From: Hyphomicrobium_A sp963745205
Lineage (GTDB): Bacteria; Pseudomonadota; Alphaproteobacteria; Rhizobiales; Hyphomicrobiaceae
Assembly: GCA_963745205.1 (NCBI GenBank)
Contig: CAVUWX010000024.1
Location: 38,361-102,360 of the forward strand
Direction: 5' to 3'
Length of the DNA: 64,000 bases
In this document: positions 34,497 to 43,829 of the stretch, one piece after another
How the letters are laid out: each line of letters begins with the position of its first letter
Position numbering within the stretch: the stretch's first letter is position 1
Notes under the pieces: model-generated
The model's database searches: none
The model's input: the letters and a program-made list of their open reading frames with translations, nothing else
Told to the model about the DNA's origin: nothing
Made by a program: the position numbers and the translations under genes

Positions 34497-35179
34497 CCGC
34501 TGCGCCGCGTCAGCTCGTCCTCGATCTTGCGCACCGGCAGGCGTTGGGTGCGGAGGACTTCCTCGTCAGCAGCTCCAACGAGGCCGCGATCGAGCTCATC
34601 GACCGCTGGCCCGAGTGGCCCCACCCGGCCTGCGTCGTGGTGGGTCCCAAGGGCTCGGGGAAAAGCCACCTCGCCAACGTGTGGCGGCTCAAGTCTTCAG
34701 CCGGTGTCGCGGCGGCGGCCACCCTGACTGACGCTGCCGTCGCGCAGATGAGCGACGGCAGCGCGCTGGTGGTGGAGGACCTCGACCGCGGCATCTCCGA
34801 TGAGCAGGCGCTCTTCCATCTCCTGAACCGCGCGCGCGGAAGCCGCTTGTCGGTGCTGCTGACTTCGCGGCAAGCGTCCGGCGAACTCGAGGTCCGCATA
34901 CCCGATCTGCGCTCTCGCCTGCGCGCCCTGCCGGTCGTTGCGCTCGAAGCGCCTGACGAGGCCCTTTTGAAAGCCGTGCTGGTAAAACTCTTCTGCGATC
35001 GCCAGCTTAGCGTCGACCCCGCAGTCATCGAATACTTGAACCTGCGCATGGAGCGTTCGATGGCGGCGGCAAGCCTGGTGGTGGCGGCGATCGACCGGCT
35101 GGCGCTCGCCAAGCACCGCAAGGTGACCCGTCCCCTGGCAGCTGAGGCTCTGGCATCCCTGAACGAAGGCAGGGAGTGA
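34493..35179 (+). CDS. hdaA: HdaA-type DnaA-related AAA+ protein
   Basis: This 228-residue protein is related to DnaA domain III but lacks the DNA-binding domain IV. It has a Walker A motif GPKGSGKSHLANVW (about residues 43-56), a Walker B ALVVEDLDRG and a sensor-type region LLTSRQASGE. In alphaproteobacteria HdaA works with the beta clamp to inactivate DnaA after initiation. The N-terminal RQLVLDLAHRQAL fits a clamp-binding QL-type motif. It overlaps the AI-2E permease gene and is followed by ppk, the common order in Hyphomicrobiales. Confidence 0.88.
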   Translation: MTAAPRQLVLDLAHRQALGAEDFLVSSSNEAAIELIDRWPEWPHPACVVVGPKGSGKSHLANVWRLKSSAGVAAAATLTDAAVAQMSDGSALVVEDLDRGISDEQALFHLLNRARGSRLSVLLTSRQASGELEVRIPDLRSRLRALPVVALEAPDEALLKAVLVKLFCDRQLSVDPAVIEYLNLRMERSMAAASLVVAAIDRLALAKHRKVTRPLAAEALASLNEGRE

Positions 35180-35207
35180 CGAAAACCTAAGGCTGACGGC
35201 TTACATC

Positions 35208-35226
35208 ATTGTCATAACAGCGTCGT
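35208..35226 (+). promoter_or_regulatory. Possible Pho-box-like sequence upstream of ppk
   Basis: ttgtcataacagcgtcgta resembles two CTGTCA-type half-sites spaced 11 bases apart, the arrangement bound by PhoB. The first half matches well (ttgtcat), the second poorly (gcgtcgt). It lies about 50 bases before the ppk start. Weak support only. Confidence 0.25.
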
Positions 35227-35272
35227 ACTCGGATCCCTGATTGGCGGGATCGGTCGGCGAGGAGCTTTTTGG

Positions 35273-37463
35273 ATGGCGAGCGCCAGGAACAAGCTGCGCG
35301 AGAAAACGGTGCCGGCGGCGAAGGTGGAGCCCCCGCCGCAGGGTCCGGATCGCTTCTACAACCGCGAGCTGTCCTGGCTGCAGTTCAACCGGCGCGTCCT
35401 CGAGGAGGCGCAGAACGAGCGCCACCCGCTGCTGGAGCGCTTGCGCTTTCTGTCGATCTCCGCGTCGAACCTCGACGAGTTCTACATGGTGCGCGTCGCC
35501 GGCATCTATGGCCAGGTGGCGGCCGGCGTACAGACGCTCTCCCAGGACGGCCTGACGCCCGCCCAGCAGCTTCGCACCATCAATCGCTTCGCCGCGGGCC
35601 TCGTCGCCGACAAGCAGGCCTGCTGGCGCGTGCTCAAGGAGAAAATGGCCGAGGCCGGCATCCTCATTCTCGAGCCTAAGGATTTGCGCCCAAGCGAGCG
35701 CAGCTGGTTGCAGCGTCTTTTTATGACGCACATCTTCCCCATCCTGACCCCCATTGCCGTCGACCCGGCGCACCCATTCCCCTTCATCCTCAATAAGGGC
35801 CTGACGCTCGCAGTCGAGATGCAGCGCGACAGCGACGGCAAGGCCATGAATGGACTGATCCCCATCCCGGGACAGCTCGAGCGCTTCATCCGCCTCGGCA
35901 CGCCCGAGGCCGAGCAGCCGGAGCTGCGCTTTATCCGCCTGGAGACGATGATCGGCCTCTTCATCGACGAGCTGTTCCCTGGCTTTCAGATCAAGAGCCA
36001 GGGCGCGTTTCGGGTGCTGCGCGACAGCGACATCGAGATCCAGGAGGAGGCGGAGGACCTGGTGCGCTCGTTCGAAAGCGCCCTGAAGCGGCGCCGCCGC
36101 GGCCACGTGATCCGGCTCGAGCTCGAGGCCGCCATGCCGAACCGCCTGAAGCGCTTCGTCGTCGAGGAGCTCGAGGTCGGCGAGGACTTCGTGTTCGTCA
36201 AGGATGGGCTGCTCGCGCTCGCCGACACCGCGCAGCTCATCGTGGGCGACAGGCCCGATCTTCTGTTCAAGCCGTTCGTCGGCCGCTTCCCCGAGCGCAT
36301 TCGCGAGTTCAACGGCGACTGCTTCGCCGCGGTGCGCAAGAAGGACATCATTGTCCACCACCCCTACGAGTCCTTCGACGTCGTGGTGCAGTACCTGCGC
36401 CAGGCTGTGGCCGATCCCAACGTCATGGCCATCAAGTGGACGCTCTACCGAACCTCGCGCGACAGCCCCATCGTGCAGGCCTTGAAGGAGGCGGTCGAAG
36501 CCGGAAAGTCGGTCACCGCGGTGGTCGAGCTCAAAGCCCGCTTCGACGAGGCGGCCAACATCCGCTGGGCGCGCGATCTGGAAAGTGCGGGCGTGCACGT
36601 CGTCTACGGGTTCATCGAGCTGAAGACGCACGCCAAGCTCGGCATCATCGTGCGGCGTGAGGGCGCGGAGCTTAACCAGCTATTGCCACATCGGCACCGG
36701 CAACTATCACGCGCAGACGGCGCGGGTTTACACCGATCTTTCGCTGTTCACCACCGACCCCGTGATCGCGCGCGACGTCACCCGCATCCTCAACTTCGTG
36801 ACCGGCTACGGCGAGCCCGCCGAGTTAGAAGCGATGGCCTTGAGCCCACATGGAATCCGCCGGCGGATCATCGCTCACATCCGCGAAGAGATCGACCACG
36901 CTAAGGCCGGGCGCCCGGCCGCGATCTGGATGAAGATGAATGCCCTCGTCGACACCCAGATCATCAACACCCTTTACGAGGCCAGCCAGGCCGGCGTGAG
37001 CATCGACCTGGTCGTGCGCGGTGTGTGCTGCCTCAAGCCGGAAATTCCGGGCCTTTCCGACAATATTCGCGTGAAGAGCATCATCGGGCGCTTCCTCGAG
37101 CATGCGCGCATCTACTGTTTTGGCCGCGGCGAGGGGTTGCCTTCGCCAAATGCCGCCGTCTACATCAGCTCCGCAGACATGATGCCGCGTAACCTCGACC
37201 GGCGCGTCGAAGCCATGGTCCCGATCCTGAACCCAACCGTGCACGAACAGGTTTTGAACCAGATCATGGTCGCCAACCTCAAAGATAACCAGCAAAGCTG
37301 GCGGATAATGCCGGACGGCTCCTCGGAGCGGATCACGGCGGCGAAAGCGGAGGAAGCCTTCAACGCGCACCAGTACTTCCTGACGAACCCGAGCCTTTCG
37401 GGTCGCGGGCAGGCGCTGAAGGAGAATTTTCCGCCACGCTTCAGTCCGCTCGGCAAAGACTGA
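35273..37463 (+). CDS. ppk: Polyphosphate kinase Ppk1 (one frameshift)
   Basis: Ppk1 makes polyphosphate from ATP through a phosphohistidine. The N-terminal domain reads FYNRELSWLQFNRRVLEEA, and the middle has RFLSISASNLDEFYMVRVAG. The first catalytic domain contains the active-site histidine in ELKTHAKLGIIVRRE. The second frame resumes with YCHIGTGNYHAQTARVYTD and ends with ISSADMMPRNLDRRVE. The frame changes near 36672, where one extra base in cttaacc moves the sequence. The repaired protein is about 729 residues, normal for Ppk1. All key motifs are intact, so I favour a sequence error. It is followed directly by ppx. Confidence 0.9.
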
Positions 37464-37476
37464 GCAGGGGCCTCGA

Positions 37477-39015
37477 TTGACGAGCCTGGAGCGTTTGGTC
37501 GACAAGCTGCGGCCGCACACGGACCTCGAGCCGATCGGCGTGATCGATATCGGCTCGAACTCGGTCCGCCTCGTCATCTACGAAGGCGCGGTGCGGGCGC
37601 CCACCCCCCTGTTCAATGAGAAGGTGCTGTGCGGGCTCGGCCGCTCGATCGCCACCACCGGACGGCTCGGCGACGAAGCTGTGCAGCGGGCGCTGGAGGC
37701 GCTAGTTCGCTTCCGTTCCATCGCGCGCATCCTCGAGGTGAAGAACTTAAAGGCCTTCGCGACCGCGGCCGTGCGTGACGCCGCCGACGGGCCTGAGTTC
37801 ATCGTGCGAGCCGAGAAGGCGTGCGGCACGCGCATCGAGGTCTTGTCCGGCGAGAAGGAGGCAAAGCTCGTCGCGCAAGGCATCATGATGGGCTTCACGG
37901 ATGCCGACGGGATCGCTGGCGATCTCGGCGGCGGCAGCCTGGAGCTCATCGACCTCGCCAAGGACAAGCTGAAGCAGGCGGCGACGCTGCCCGTGGGGGG
38001 CCTTCGCCTCATAGATGCCACCGGCGCCAAGATCGACAAGGCGCAGCCCCTGGTCGACGAGGCGATGGCCAGCGTCCCCTGGCTCCGTGAAGGCAGAGGC
38101 CGCCCGTTCTTCGCAGTGGGGGGAAGCTGGCGCGCGCTCGCGCATCTGCACATGGAGCACACGGGCTATCCGCTGCACGTGACGCACGGCTACACGATCC
38201 CCACGAACGAGGCGATCACGTTCTGCGAGTTCGTACGCAAGACCAAGAAGCTCAGCGCCCTTTCGGGCATCGAGGGAATTACCAAGGCCCGCCGCGAGGT
38301 GCTCCCCTATGGCGCTCTCGTGCTCGAGCAATTGTTGAAAACGGTGCAGCCGCGGGAAGTCGTGTTCTCGGTGTTCGGCATCCGCGAAGGGCTGCTGTTC
38401 AGCCTGCTGCCGGCGCACGAGCGGCGCAAAGATCCGTTGTTGAGCTTCTGCGCCGAGTACGCGAACCTGCGCTCCCGCTCGGTCGAGCACGCCTGGGAGT
38501 TGTGCAAGTGGACCGACGCGATCTTCACCCCGCCCGGCCCCGACGAGACGCCCGAGGAGCGCCGCCTCCGCCACGCCGCTTGCCTGCTCTCCGATATCGG
38601 CTGGCGCTCGCATCCCGACTATCGCGGTGAGCAGAGCCTCAATCTTTTGGCGCACGCGGCGCTGGCCGGTATCGACCATCCGGGCCGTGTGTTCCTCGCG
38701 CTGTCGGTCTATTACCGCCACGCCGGGGCCGGCCAGAGCCGCGGCGAGGACCTTTCCGAGAGCCTCAAGGCCATCGTCTCCAAGCGGGTGCAGAAGCGCG
38801 CCCGCATCGTCGGCGCGGCCATCAGGGCGGCGCACATGCTGTCGATCGGCGTCGCCGGCGTCATCGACGAGACGCCGTTGAGCTACGAAGGCAACAAGCT
38901 GGTGCTGACGATCCCCAAGGCCTACGCTGGCATGGACGGGGAGCGCCTGCGCCGCCGATTCGAGGCCCTTGCTGAGCTTCTGGAGCGGGAGCCGGAAATC
39001 CGCATCGCGAAGTAA
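37477..39015 (+). CDS. ppx: Exopolyphosphatase Ppx/GppA family
   Basis: This ASKHA-fold phosphatase releases phosphate from polyphosphate or from pppGpp. It has 512 residues, with the phosphate-1 motif GVIDIGSNSVRLVIYEG near the start and the phosphate-2 motif GDLGGGSLELIDL. A C-terminal HD-type domain follows (DIGWRSHPDYRGEQ). The start is TTG 37477, 13 bases after the ppk stop. The pairing with ppk shows the gene's role in polyphosphate turnover. Confidence 0.93.
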   Translation: MTSLERLVDKLRPHTDLEPIGVIDIGSNSVRLVIYEGAVRAPTPLFNEKVLCGLGRSIATTGRLGDEAVQRALEALVRFRSIARILEVKNLKAFATAAVRDAADGPEFIVRAEKACGTRIEVLSGEKEAKLVAQGIMMGFTDADGIAGDLGGGSLELIDLAKDKLKQAATLPVGGLRLIDATGAKIDKAQPLVDEAMASVPWLREGRGRPFFAVGGSWRALAHLHMEHTGYPLHVTHGYTIPTNEAITFCEFVRKTKKLSALSGIEGITKARREVLPYGALVLEQLLKTVQPREVVFSVFGIREGLLFSLLPAHERRKDPLLSFCAEYANLRSRSVEHAWELCKWTDAIFTPPGPDETPEERRLRHAACLLSDIGWRSHPDYRGEQSLNLLAHAALAGIDHPGRVFLALSVYYRHAGAGQSRGEDLSESLKAIVSKRVQKRARIVGAAIRAAHMLSIGVAGVIDETPLSYEGNKLVLTIPKAYAGMDGERLRRRFEALAELLEREPEIRIAK

Positions 39016-39111
39016 TCCAGCGTGATGAGCGCGCAACGGTTGTCGTCGGGCCCCAGCCCGCCACATTTTCTGCTAAATTGATGCTTGCGCAACGACCAGG
39101 ATCCCTTCGCC

Positions 39112-40023
39112 ATGGCCGATGATCCGTACGCAACCCTCGGCGTCCCCAAGGGCGCCTCCGAGGACGACATACGGCGGGCGTACCGCAAGCTGGCTAAGGA
39201 GCTGCATCCCGATCTGAACCCGGCGAACGGCACCGCCACCGAGGAGCGCTTCAAGAAGGTCTCATCGGCCTACCAGATCCTCGGCGACCCGGAGAAGCGG
39301 CGCGCCTTCGACCGCGGCGAGATCGACGCGCGCGGGGAGCCGCGCCGGGACGCTTTTCGGAACTACTCGCGCGGCGCCAGGGCGGGCGCCGGCGCCGGCG
39401 GGGGCTACGAGGACTACGGCTTTGCCGACATCTTCTCCGACATTTTCGGCGCTGGAGCGCGCGGCCCCGGTTCGGCACGCAGCGGTTTTGCCGTCAAGGG
39501 CAACGACGTCCGCTACACCCTCGACATCGATTTCCTCGAGGCCGTCCGCGGCGCGACCAAGCGCGTCACGATGCCTGGTGGCTCGGCGCTCGATCTCGCG
39601 GTTCCAGCCGGCGTGGCGGACAATCAGGTGCTGCGCTTGAAGGGCAAGGGCGCGCGCGGGCTCGGCGGCAGCGAAGCCGGCGACGCGCTGGTCGAGATCC
39701 GGGTTCGCCCGCACGCGCAATTCAAGCGCCAGGACGACGACATCCTGCTGGAGATCCCCATCACTCTCGACGAGGCCGTGCTCGGCGCCAAGGTCGAGGT
39801 AGCGACCATCGACGGCCGTGTGCAGCTCACGATCCCCAAAGGTACGAGCTCGGGCCGCGCGTTCCGCCTGAAGGGCAAAGGTGTGAAAAGCGCCGGCAAG
39901 GCCGAGCCAGGCGACCAGCTCGTCACCGTGCGCATCGTGCTGCCCGACGTGGTCGACGACAGCCTCGCCTACTTCTTCTCCGAATGGCGCCAAAAAAACC
40001 GCTACGATCCGGGCCGGAAATAG
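39112..40023 (+). CDS. DnaJ-class co-chaperone (CbpA-type, no zinc finger)
   Basis: The N-terminal J-domain (DPYATLGVPKGASEDDIRRA, HPD at residues 32-34) would stimulate Hsp70 ATPase. A glycine-rich linker follows (GARAGAGAGGGYEDYG), then the two C-terminal substrate-binding barrels (LDIDFLEAVRGATKRV and IPITLDEAVLGAKVEV). No CxxCxGxG zinc repeats are present, so it is the CbpA or class II type rather than DnaJ itself. ATG 39112 is chosen over 39085 because MADDPYATLG is the usual start. It lies between ppx and the convergent rnd gene. Confidence 0.9.
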   Translation: MADDPYATLGVPKGASEDDIRRAYRKLAKELHPDLNPANGTATEERFKKVSSAYQILGDPEKRRAFDRGEIDARGEPRRDAFRNYSRGARAGAGAGGGYEDYGFADIFSDIFGAGARGPGSARSGFAVKGNDVRYTLDIDFLEAVRGATKRVTMPGGSALDLAVPAGVADNQVLRLKGKGARGLGGSEAGDALVEIRVRPHAQFKRQDDDILLEIPITLDEAVLGAKVEVATIDGRVQLTIPKGTSSGRAFRLKGKGVKSAGKAEPGDQLVTVRIVLPDVVDDSLAYFFSEWRQKNRYDPGRK

Positions 40024-40075
40024 GCAGCAAAGGTGTCCGTCGCTTTGGCACTGACTCTGCGAGAGACCGACAACC

Positions 40076-41287
40076 TTAGGATGTCAAACGCGAAGAGTCA
40101 GGCACCACCGCTTCCAACTGCCCACTGCCTTCTGCCTGTTGGAGCGGGATCGGCACGACCTCGCCGCCGTTGAGCGTGAGCGCGATCTCGCCCCTCTTCA
40201 GGCGCAGTGCGTCCTCGCCGAAGAGCTTGCGCCGCCAACCTTTGAGAGCTGCGATGTCGGGCTCGGGCTCCAGCGCAATGCGCTCCAGGTCTTCCGAATC
40301 GGCGATCAGGCGCGGCGCGACGCGATGGCGGGCGGCGGAAGCCTTCAGTAGCACGCGCAACAAATCGATGAGCGCCGTCGCCTCGGCCGAGAGCTGCTGG
40401 CCGCGGTCTATGGGTGGCAGCGCCTTGGTGTCACGCTGCAGTCCGCGCTTCACCGCCTCGACGATGTCGCGGGCGCGCGCCGAGCGCGAGAAGCCCTCGC
40501 TCAGCGTGCGCAACTCGCTCAACTGGTCGGTGCTGGTGGGCGCCTGGTTAGCGATGTCGTAGAGGGCCTCGTCGCGCAGGATGCGCGCGCGTGGCACGTC
40601 TTGCGACTGCGCCAGTCGCTCGCGCCAAGCGGCAAGCTCCATCAAGACGGCGAGCGCCTTGCGGCTCTTCACCCGCAGCTTCAGCCGCTGCCAGGCCTCG
40701 TCCGGGTGTTGCGCATAGGTCTTGCGGTCTGTGAGCACGCCCATTTCCTCGTTGAGCCAGTCGGCGCGGTCCGCGGCGTCGATCTCGCTCTTGAGGTGCC
40801 GGTAGACGTCGCGCAGGTGCGTCACGTCGGCCAGCGCATAGCTCAACTGCTTATCGGACAGCGGGCGCCGGCTCCAGTCGGTGAAGCGCGAGGACTTGTC
40901 GAGATCGACGCCCGTCACCTTCTTCACGAGGTTCACATACGAGATCGACTCGCCGAAGCCGCAAACCATGGCGGCAATCTGCGTGTCGAAGACGGGGCGC
41001 GGCACCAGCCCGGTCTTGGCGAAGACGATCTCGATGTCCTGGCGTGCTGCGTGGAAAACCTTCGCGACGCGTTCGTTCGCCATCAGCGCCCAAAAGGGCG
41101 AAAGGTCGAGCCCCGGCGCCATCGGGTCGAGGATCAGCGCCTCCTCGGGCGAGGCGAGCTGCACGAGGCAAAGCTGGGGCCAAAAGGTCTGCTCGCGCAT
41201 GAACTCGGTATCGACGGCGACGAAGTCGCTGTTCGAAAGGCGCTGGCAGGCTGAGGTGAGATCTTGTGAGGTCGTGACGATGCGCAT
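40076..41287 (-). CDS. rnd: Ribonuclease D
   Basis: RNase D is a DEDD 3'-5' exoribonuclease that trims tRNA 3' ends. The exonuclease I motif VAVDTEFMREQTFWPQLCLV is near residue 25; motif III appears as SYALADVTHLRDVY, and an HRDC-type domain follows (LMELAAWRERLAQ). ATG 41287 (MRIVTTSQDLTSA) is preferred over the longer frame to 41311. Length about 403 residues. In related genomes aspS is next; here an 11.7-kb accessory block separates them. Confidence 0.93.
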   Translation of the reverse strand: MRIVTTSQDLTSACQRLSNSDFVAVDTEFMREQTFWPQLCLVQLASPEEALILDPMAPGLDLSPFWALMANERVAKVFHAARQDIEIVFAKTGLVPRPVFDTQIAAMVCGFGESISYVNLVKKVTGVDLDKSSRFTDWSRRPLSDKQLSYALADVTHLRDVYRHLKSEIDAADRADWLNEEMGVLTDRKTYAQHPDEAWQRLKLRVKSRKALAVLMELAAWRERLAQSQDVPRARILRDEALYDIANQAPTSTDQLSELRTLSEGFSRSARARDIVEAVKRGLQRDTKALPPIDRGQQLSAEATALIDLLRVLLKASAARHRVAPRLIADSEDLERIALEPEPDIAALKGWRRKLFGEDALRLKRGEIALTLNGGEVVPIPLQQAEGSGQLEAVVPDSSRLTS

Positions 41288-41911
41288 CTGGCGCGGGTAT
41301 AGCGCATGCAAACGCCGTTGTCGCGGGGCTCCGGCGCCCTTGCGTTAACTCAGGCGCGCGGCGGATTGCCCACGCCGCCCTGCGGGGAAGGCGCCGCCTC
41401 ACGCTCGCGGCGCTCATGGCGGCATCCGGAGGTGCTCGATATTTCAGCTCGGCGAGCGAAGCACGAATTACGGGCCTCGGAAGCGCTGGTTCACCCCGGG
41501 GGCCCTATCGGAGAAGCAGTAAACGCAATGCCTCGAACCCGATCGAAGGAGAATGATCATGAAGACCTGGCCGCCCTGATTGCCGTGCCTGCCGTCGCCG
41601 CCGGCACCGCCGCCAATGCCGACACGTTCGCCGTGCACGGCTGGCTACCAGGCAACAGCTGCGGTACCTAAGCCGTCGTCTGAAGCTGGAAACGGCCGCG
41701 GTCCCGGGATCCTCCCCTGCGGTCGTCGTCCGTTTGATCTGCCACTCGTTGAGGCGGCGCGAATTTTCGCGCGTTTGTCATCCCGCTCTGCTTCACGCAT
41801 TACGTCAATATTAGTGCAAACAGCACTGAATTTTAAGCGAATTCACCTCAAATGGGCTTGCCCCTTCTCAGCGCCGATGAGCGCCTGTCGCGTAGCCCCG
41901 AGGATCCCTTC
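41288..41911. other. Long gap between rnd and the repeat protein gene
   Basis: This 624-base stretch has one small broken gene (41559-41671, listed separately). The rest of the region shows no gene that I can support. A short hairpin, agtgc/gcact, lies at about 41811-41825, before an A/T-richer stretch that may hold the promoter of the gene at 41912. Confidence 0.5.
41559..41671 (+). pseudogene. Small secreted protein, frame broken near its start
   Basis: ATG 41559 has an excellent Shine-Dalgarno, aaggag, at 41546-41551. As written, the frame stops after MKTWPP. Adding one C to the acc run near 41567 gives MKTLAALIAVPAVAAGTAAN, then ADTFAVHGWLPGNSCGT and a stop at 41669-41671. That is a textbook signal peptide with an AxA cleavage site, followed by a very short mature part. 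The mature part may continue in another frame if a further error exists. I infer a real small exported protein with a homopolymer error; no family is recognised. Confidence 0.4.
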
Positions 41912-43792
41912 ATGCCGCGTTTGCGTACTGCCATCCTGCCGCTGTTCACGGCGCTCATAGTGCCCGCGTTCGGCGAATCCGCCACAAGCTCCTGCCAATC
42001 CTGGAACGCCTCCTACTGCGAGGCAGAGTTCGCGCAGGCCCGCAACGCCGAGATCGACGCGTCGATCGCGGCGGTGAAGGTCGCGCACGAGCGCGCCTTC
42101 GCCGAGGCGCGCAACGCCGAGGCGGAGGCTTCGATCCTCACCGTGGGGGCTGCCCGCGAGAGCGAGTTCGCCCTGCGTCGGACGAGCTGCGAGAGCCCGG
42201 ATGCGAACCTGCCGCCGTGCGAGGGGAAGGTTGCCGCCAACTTCACCAGGGCCCGCAATGCCGAGATCGAGGGTTCGCTGGCGGCGGTGAAGGTCGCGCA
42301 CGAGCGCGCCTTCGCCGAGGCGCGCAACGCCGAGGTCACCGCTTCGATCCTGACCGTGAGGGCCGCCCGCGAGAGCGAGTTCGCCCTGCATCGGACGAGC
42401 TGCGAGAGCCCGGATGCGAACCTGCCGCCGTGCGAGGGGAAGGTTGCCGCCAACTTCACCAGGACCCGCAACGCCGAGATCGAGGCTTCTCTGGCGGCGG
42501 TGCAGGCGGAGCGCGAGCGTGCCTTCGCCGAGGCGCGCAACGCCGAGGTCGCCGCTTCGATCCTCACCGTGAGGGCTGCCCGCGAGAGCGAGTTCGCCCT
42601 GCACCGGACGAGCTGCGAGAGCCCGGACGCAAACCTGCCGCCGTGCGAGGGGAAGGTTGCCGCCAACTTCACCAGGGCCCGCAACGCCGAGATCGAGGCT
42701 TCGTTGGCCGCGGTGCAGATGGTGCACGAGCGTGCCTTCGCCGAGGCGCGCAACGCCGAGGCGGAGGCTTCGGTCCTGACCGTGAGGGCCGCCCGCGCGA
42801 GCGAGTTCGCCCTGCATCGGACGAGCTGCGAGAGCCCGGACGCAAGCCTGCCGCCGTGCCAGGGGAAGGTTGCAGCCAACTTCACCAGGGCCCGCAACGC
42901 CGAGATCGAGGCTTCTCTGGCAGCGGTCCAGGCGGAGCGCGAGCGCGCCTTCGCCGAGGCGCGCAACGCCGAGGTCACCGCTTCGATCGCCGCGGTCAGA
43001 GCGGCGCGCGAGCGCGACTATGCGGAAACGCGTAACGCCAAGATGCTGTCTTGGGTCAGCGCCGTCCGCGGCGACCGCGCGCAACGCTTCGCTACGGCTC
43101 GCAACGTCGAGATCGACGCCTCGATTGCGGCCGTCAAGGCTGCGCGCGAGCGCAACTTCGCGGAAGCTCGCAACGCCGAGATCGAGGCTGCGCTCTCCGC
43201 CTACCGGGCCGAGCGCACTATTCGGGCCGCCCAAACGCAGAGGCCGGTCACCGACCCGCAGTCGTCGCCGCTGGAGACCGGCGCCATCCGCATCCCCGAG
43301 GTTCCGGCCGAGCCGATCCTGTCCCTGCGTCGCTCGATCAATGTTGAGCTCTGCCCGGCAGTGGGCCTGCGCCTGTTGCCGGTGCAGTTCTCCGGCCCCG
43401 GCGCCACCGTCGATGACGCCATGAAGCCCGGTCTCGATATGATCGCCGCGATCGCCAAGGATTGCTCTGCGGTGCACATCGAGATCCACGGCTACTCCGA
43501 CACCTCGGCCTCATCCGCCGAGAGCCAGCGCATGTCGGAGCTGCGCGCGAAGGCCGCCATGGCCTACCTCGTCTCTGTCGGCATCGAGGCGAACCGCATG
43601 ACCGCCGTCGGCGACGGCGACACGATCCCGCTCGCCGCCAATACGACACCTGAGGGCCGCGCCCAAAACCGCCGCGTCGAGTTCACCATCAAGGATCCGG
43701 CGCTGCAGGCAGGGGTGAAGCGCGTGATGTGGGATTTGGCCGACCTGCTCGACCCGGCCTACGTGCCGCAGCTCGCGCGCCTGAGCCCGTGA
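41912..43792 (+). CDS. Exported tandem-repeat coiled-coil protein with C-terminal OmpA domain
   Basis: This 626-residue protein has a signal peptide (RTAILPLFTALIVPAFGES), a long repeat region at about residues 44-430 and an OmpA-like domain at about residues 483-605. The latter carries IEIHGYSDTSASSAES and ends with AQNRRVEFTIK, where OmpA domains bind peptidoglycan. The repeat unit is 71 residues: two 23-residue helical pieces built on NAExxAS...V...RE..FA..AR, then a linker with a Cys pair (TSCESPDANLPPCEGKVAAN). Four full copies are followed by degenerate 23-residue copies without the linker. It probably spans the periplasm from peptidoglycan. ATG 41912 is used because it begins the signal peptide. 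I know no named family with this repeat. Confidence 0.85.
   Translation: MPRLRTAILPLFTALIVPAFGESATSSCQSWNASYCEAEFAQARNAEIDASIAAVKVAHERAFAEARNAEAEASILTVGAARESEFALRRTSCESPDANLPPCEGKVAANFTRARNAEIEGSLAAVKVAHERAFAEARNAEVTASILTVRAARESEFALHRTSCESPDANLPPCEGKVAANFTRTRNAEIEASLAAVQAERERAFAEARNAEVAASILTVRAARESEFALHRTSCESPDANLPPCEGKVAANFTRARNAEIEASLAAVQMVHERAFAEARNAEAEASVLTVRAARASEFALHRTSCESPDASLPPCQGKVAANFTRARNAEIEASLAAVQAERERAFAEARNAEVTASIAAVRAARERDYAETRNAKMLSWVSAVRGDRAQRFATARNVEIDASIAAVKAARERNFAEARNAEIEAALSAYRAERTIRAAQTQRPVTDPQSSPLETGAIRIPEVPAEPILSLRRSINVELCPAVGLRLLPVQFSGPGATVDDAMKPGLDMIAAIAKDCSAVHIEIHGYSDTSASSAESQRMSELRAKAAMAYLVSVGIEANRMTAVGDGDTIPLAANTTPEGRAQNRRVEFTIKDPALQAGVKRVMWDLADLLDPAYVPQLARLSP
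42041..42892 (+). repeat. Four tandem 213-base in-frame repeats
   Basis: Copies begin at 42041, 42254, 42467 and 42680, each exactly 213 bases and nearly identical in DNA. A fifth, partial copy starts at 42893 and passes into shorter 69-base (23-codon) units. The near-identity at DNA level points to recent duplication or gene conversion. Copy number is therefore likely to vary between strains, and the region is at risk of misassembly. Confidence 0.92.
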
Positions 43793-43829
43793 GCCGGCGA
43801 GAGATCGCTGACAATTGAGCGCGCCGGCC

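Noticed and set aside
35201..36631. Minus-strand open frame opposite ppk
   Set aside because: It lies entirely within the conserved ppk coding sequence and has shadow-type composition.
37747..39066. Minus-strand open frame opposite ppx
   Set aside because: Shadow of the ppx gene; no family features.
41777..41790. A third copy of the palindromic element (gtcatcccgc)
   Set aside because: Only half of the core is present, the next bases do not match either arm, and there is no inverted partner.
42041..42892. Could the regular repeats be a CRISPR array?
   Set aside because: The unit is 213 bases, has no spacer pattern, stays in frame and encodes a continuous protein; no cas genes are present.
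41843..43489. Long minus-strand open frame covering the repeat gene
   Set aside because: It is the mirror of the tandem repeats. Strong codon bias keeps several frames open on both strands. Only the plus-strand frame has a signal peptide and an OmpA domain.
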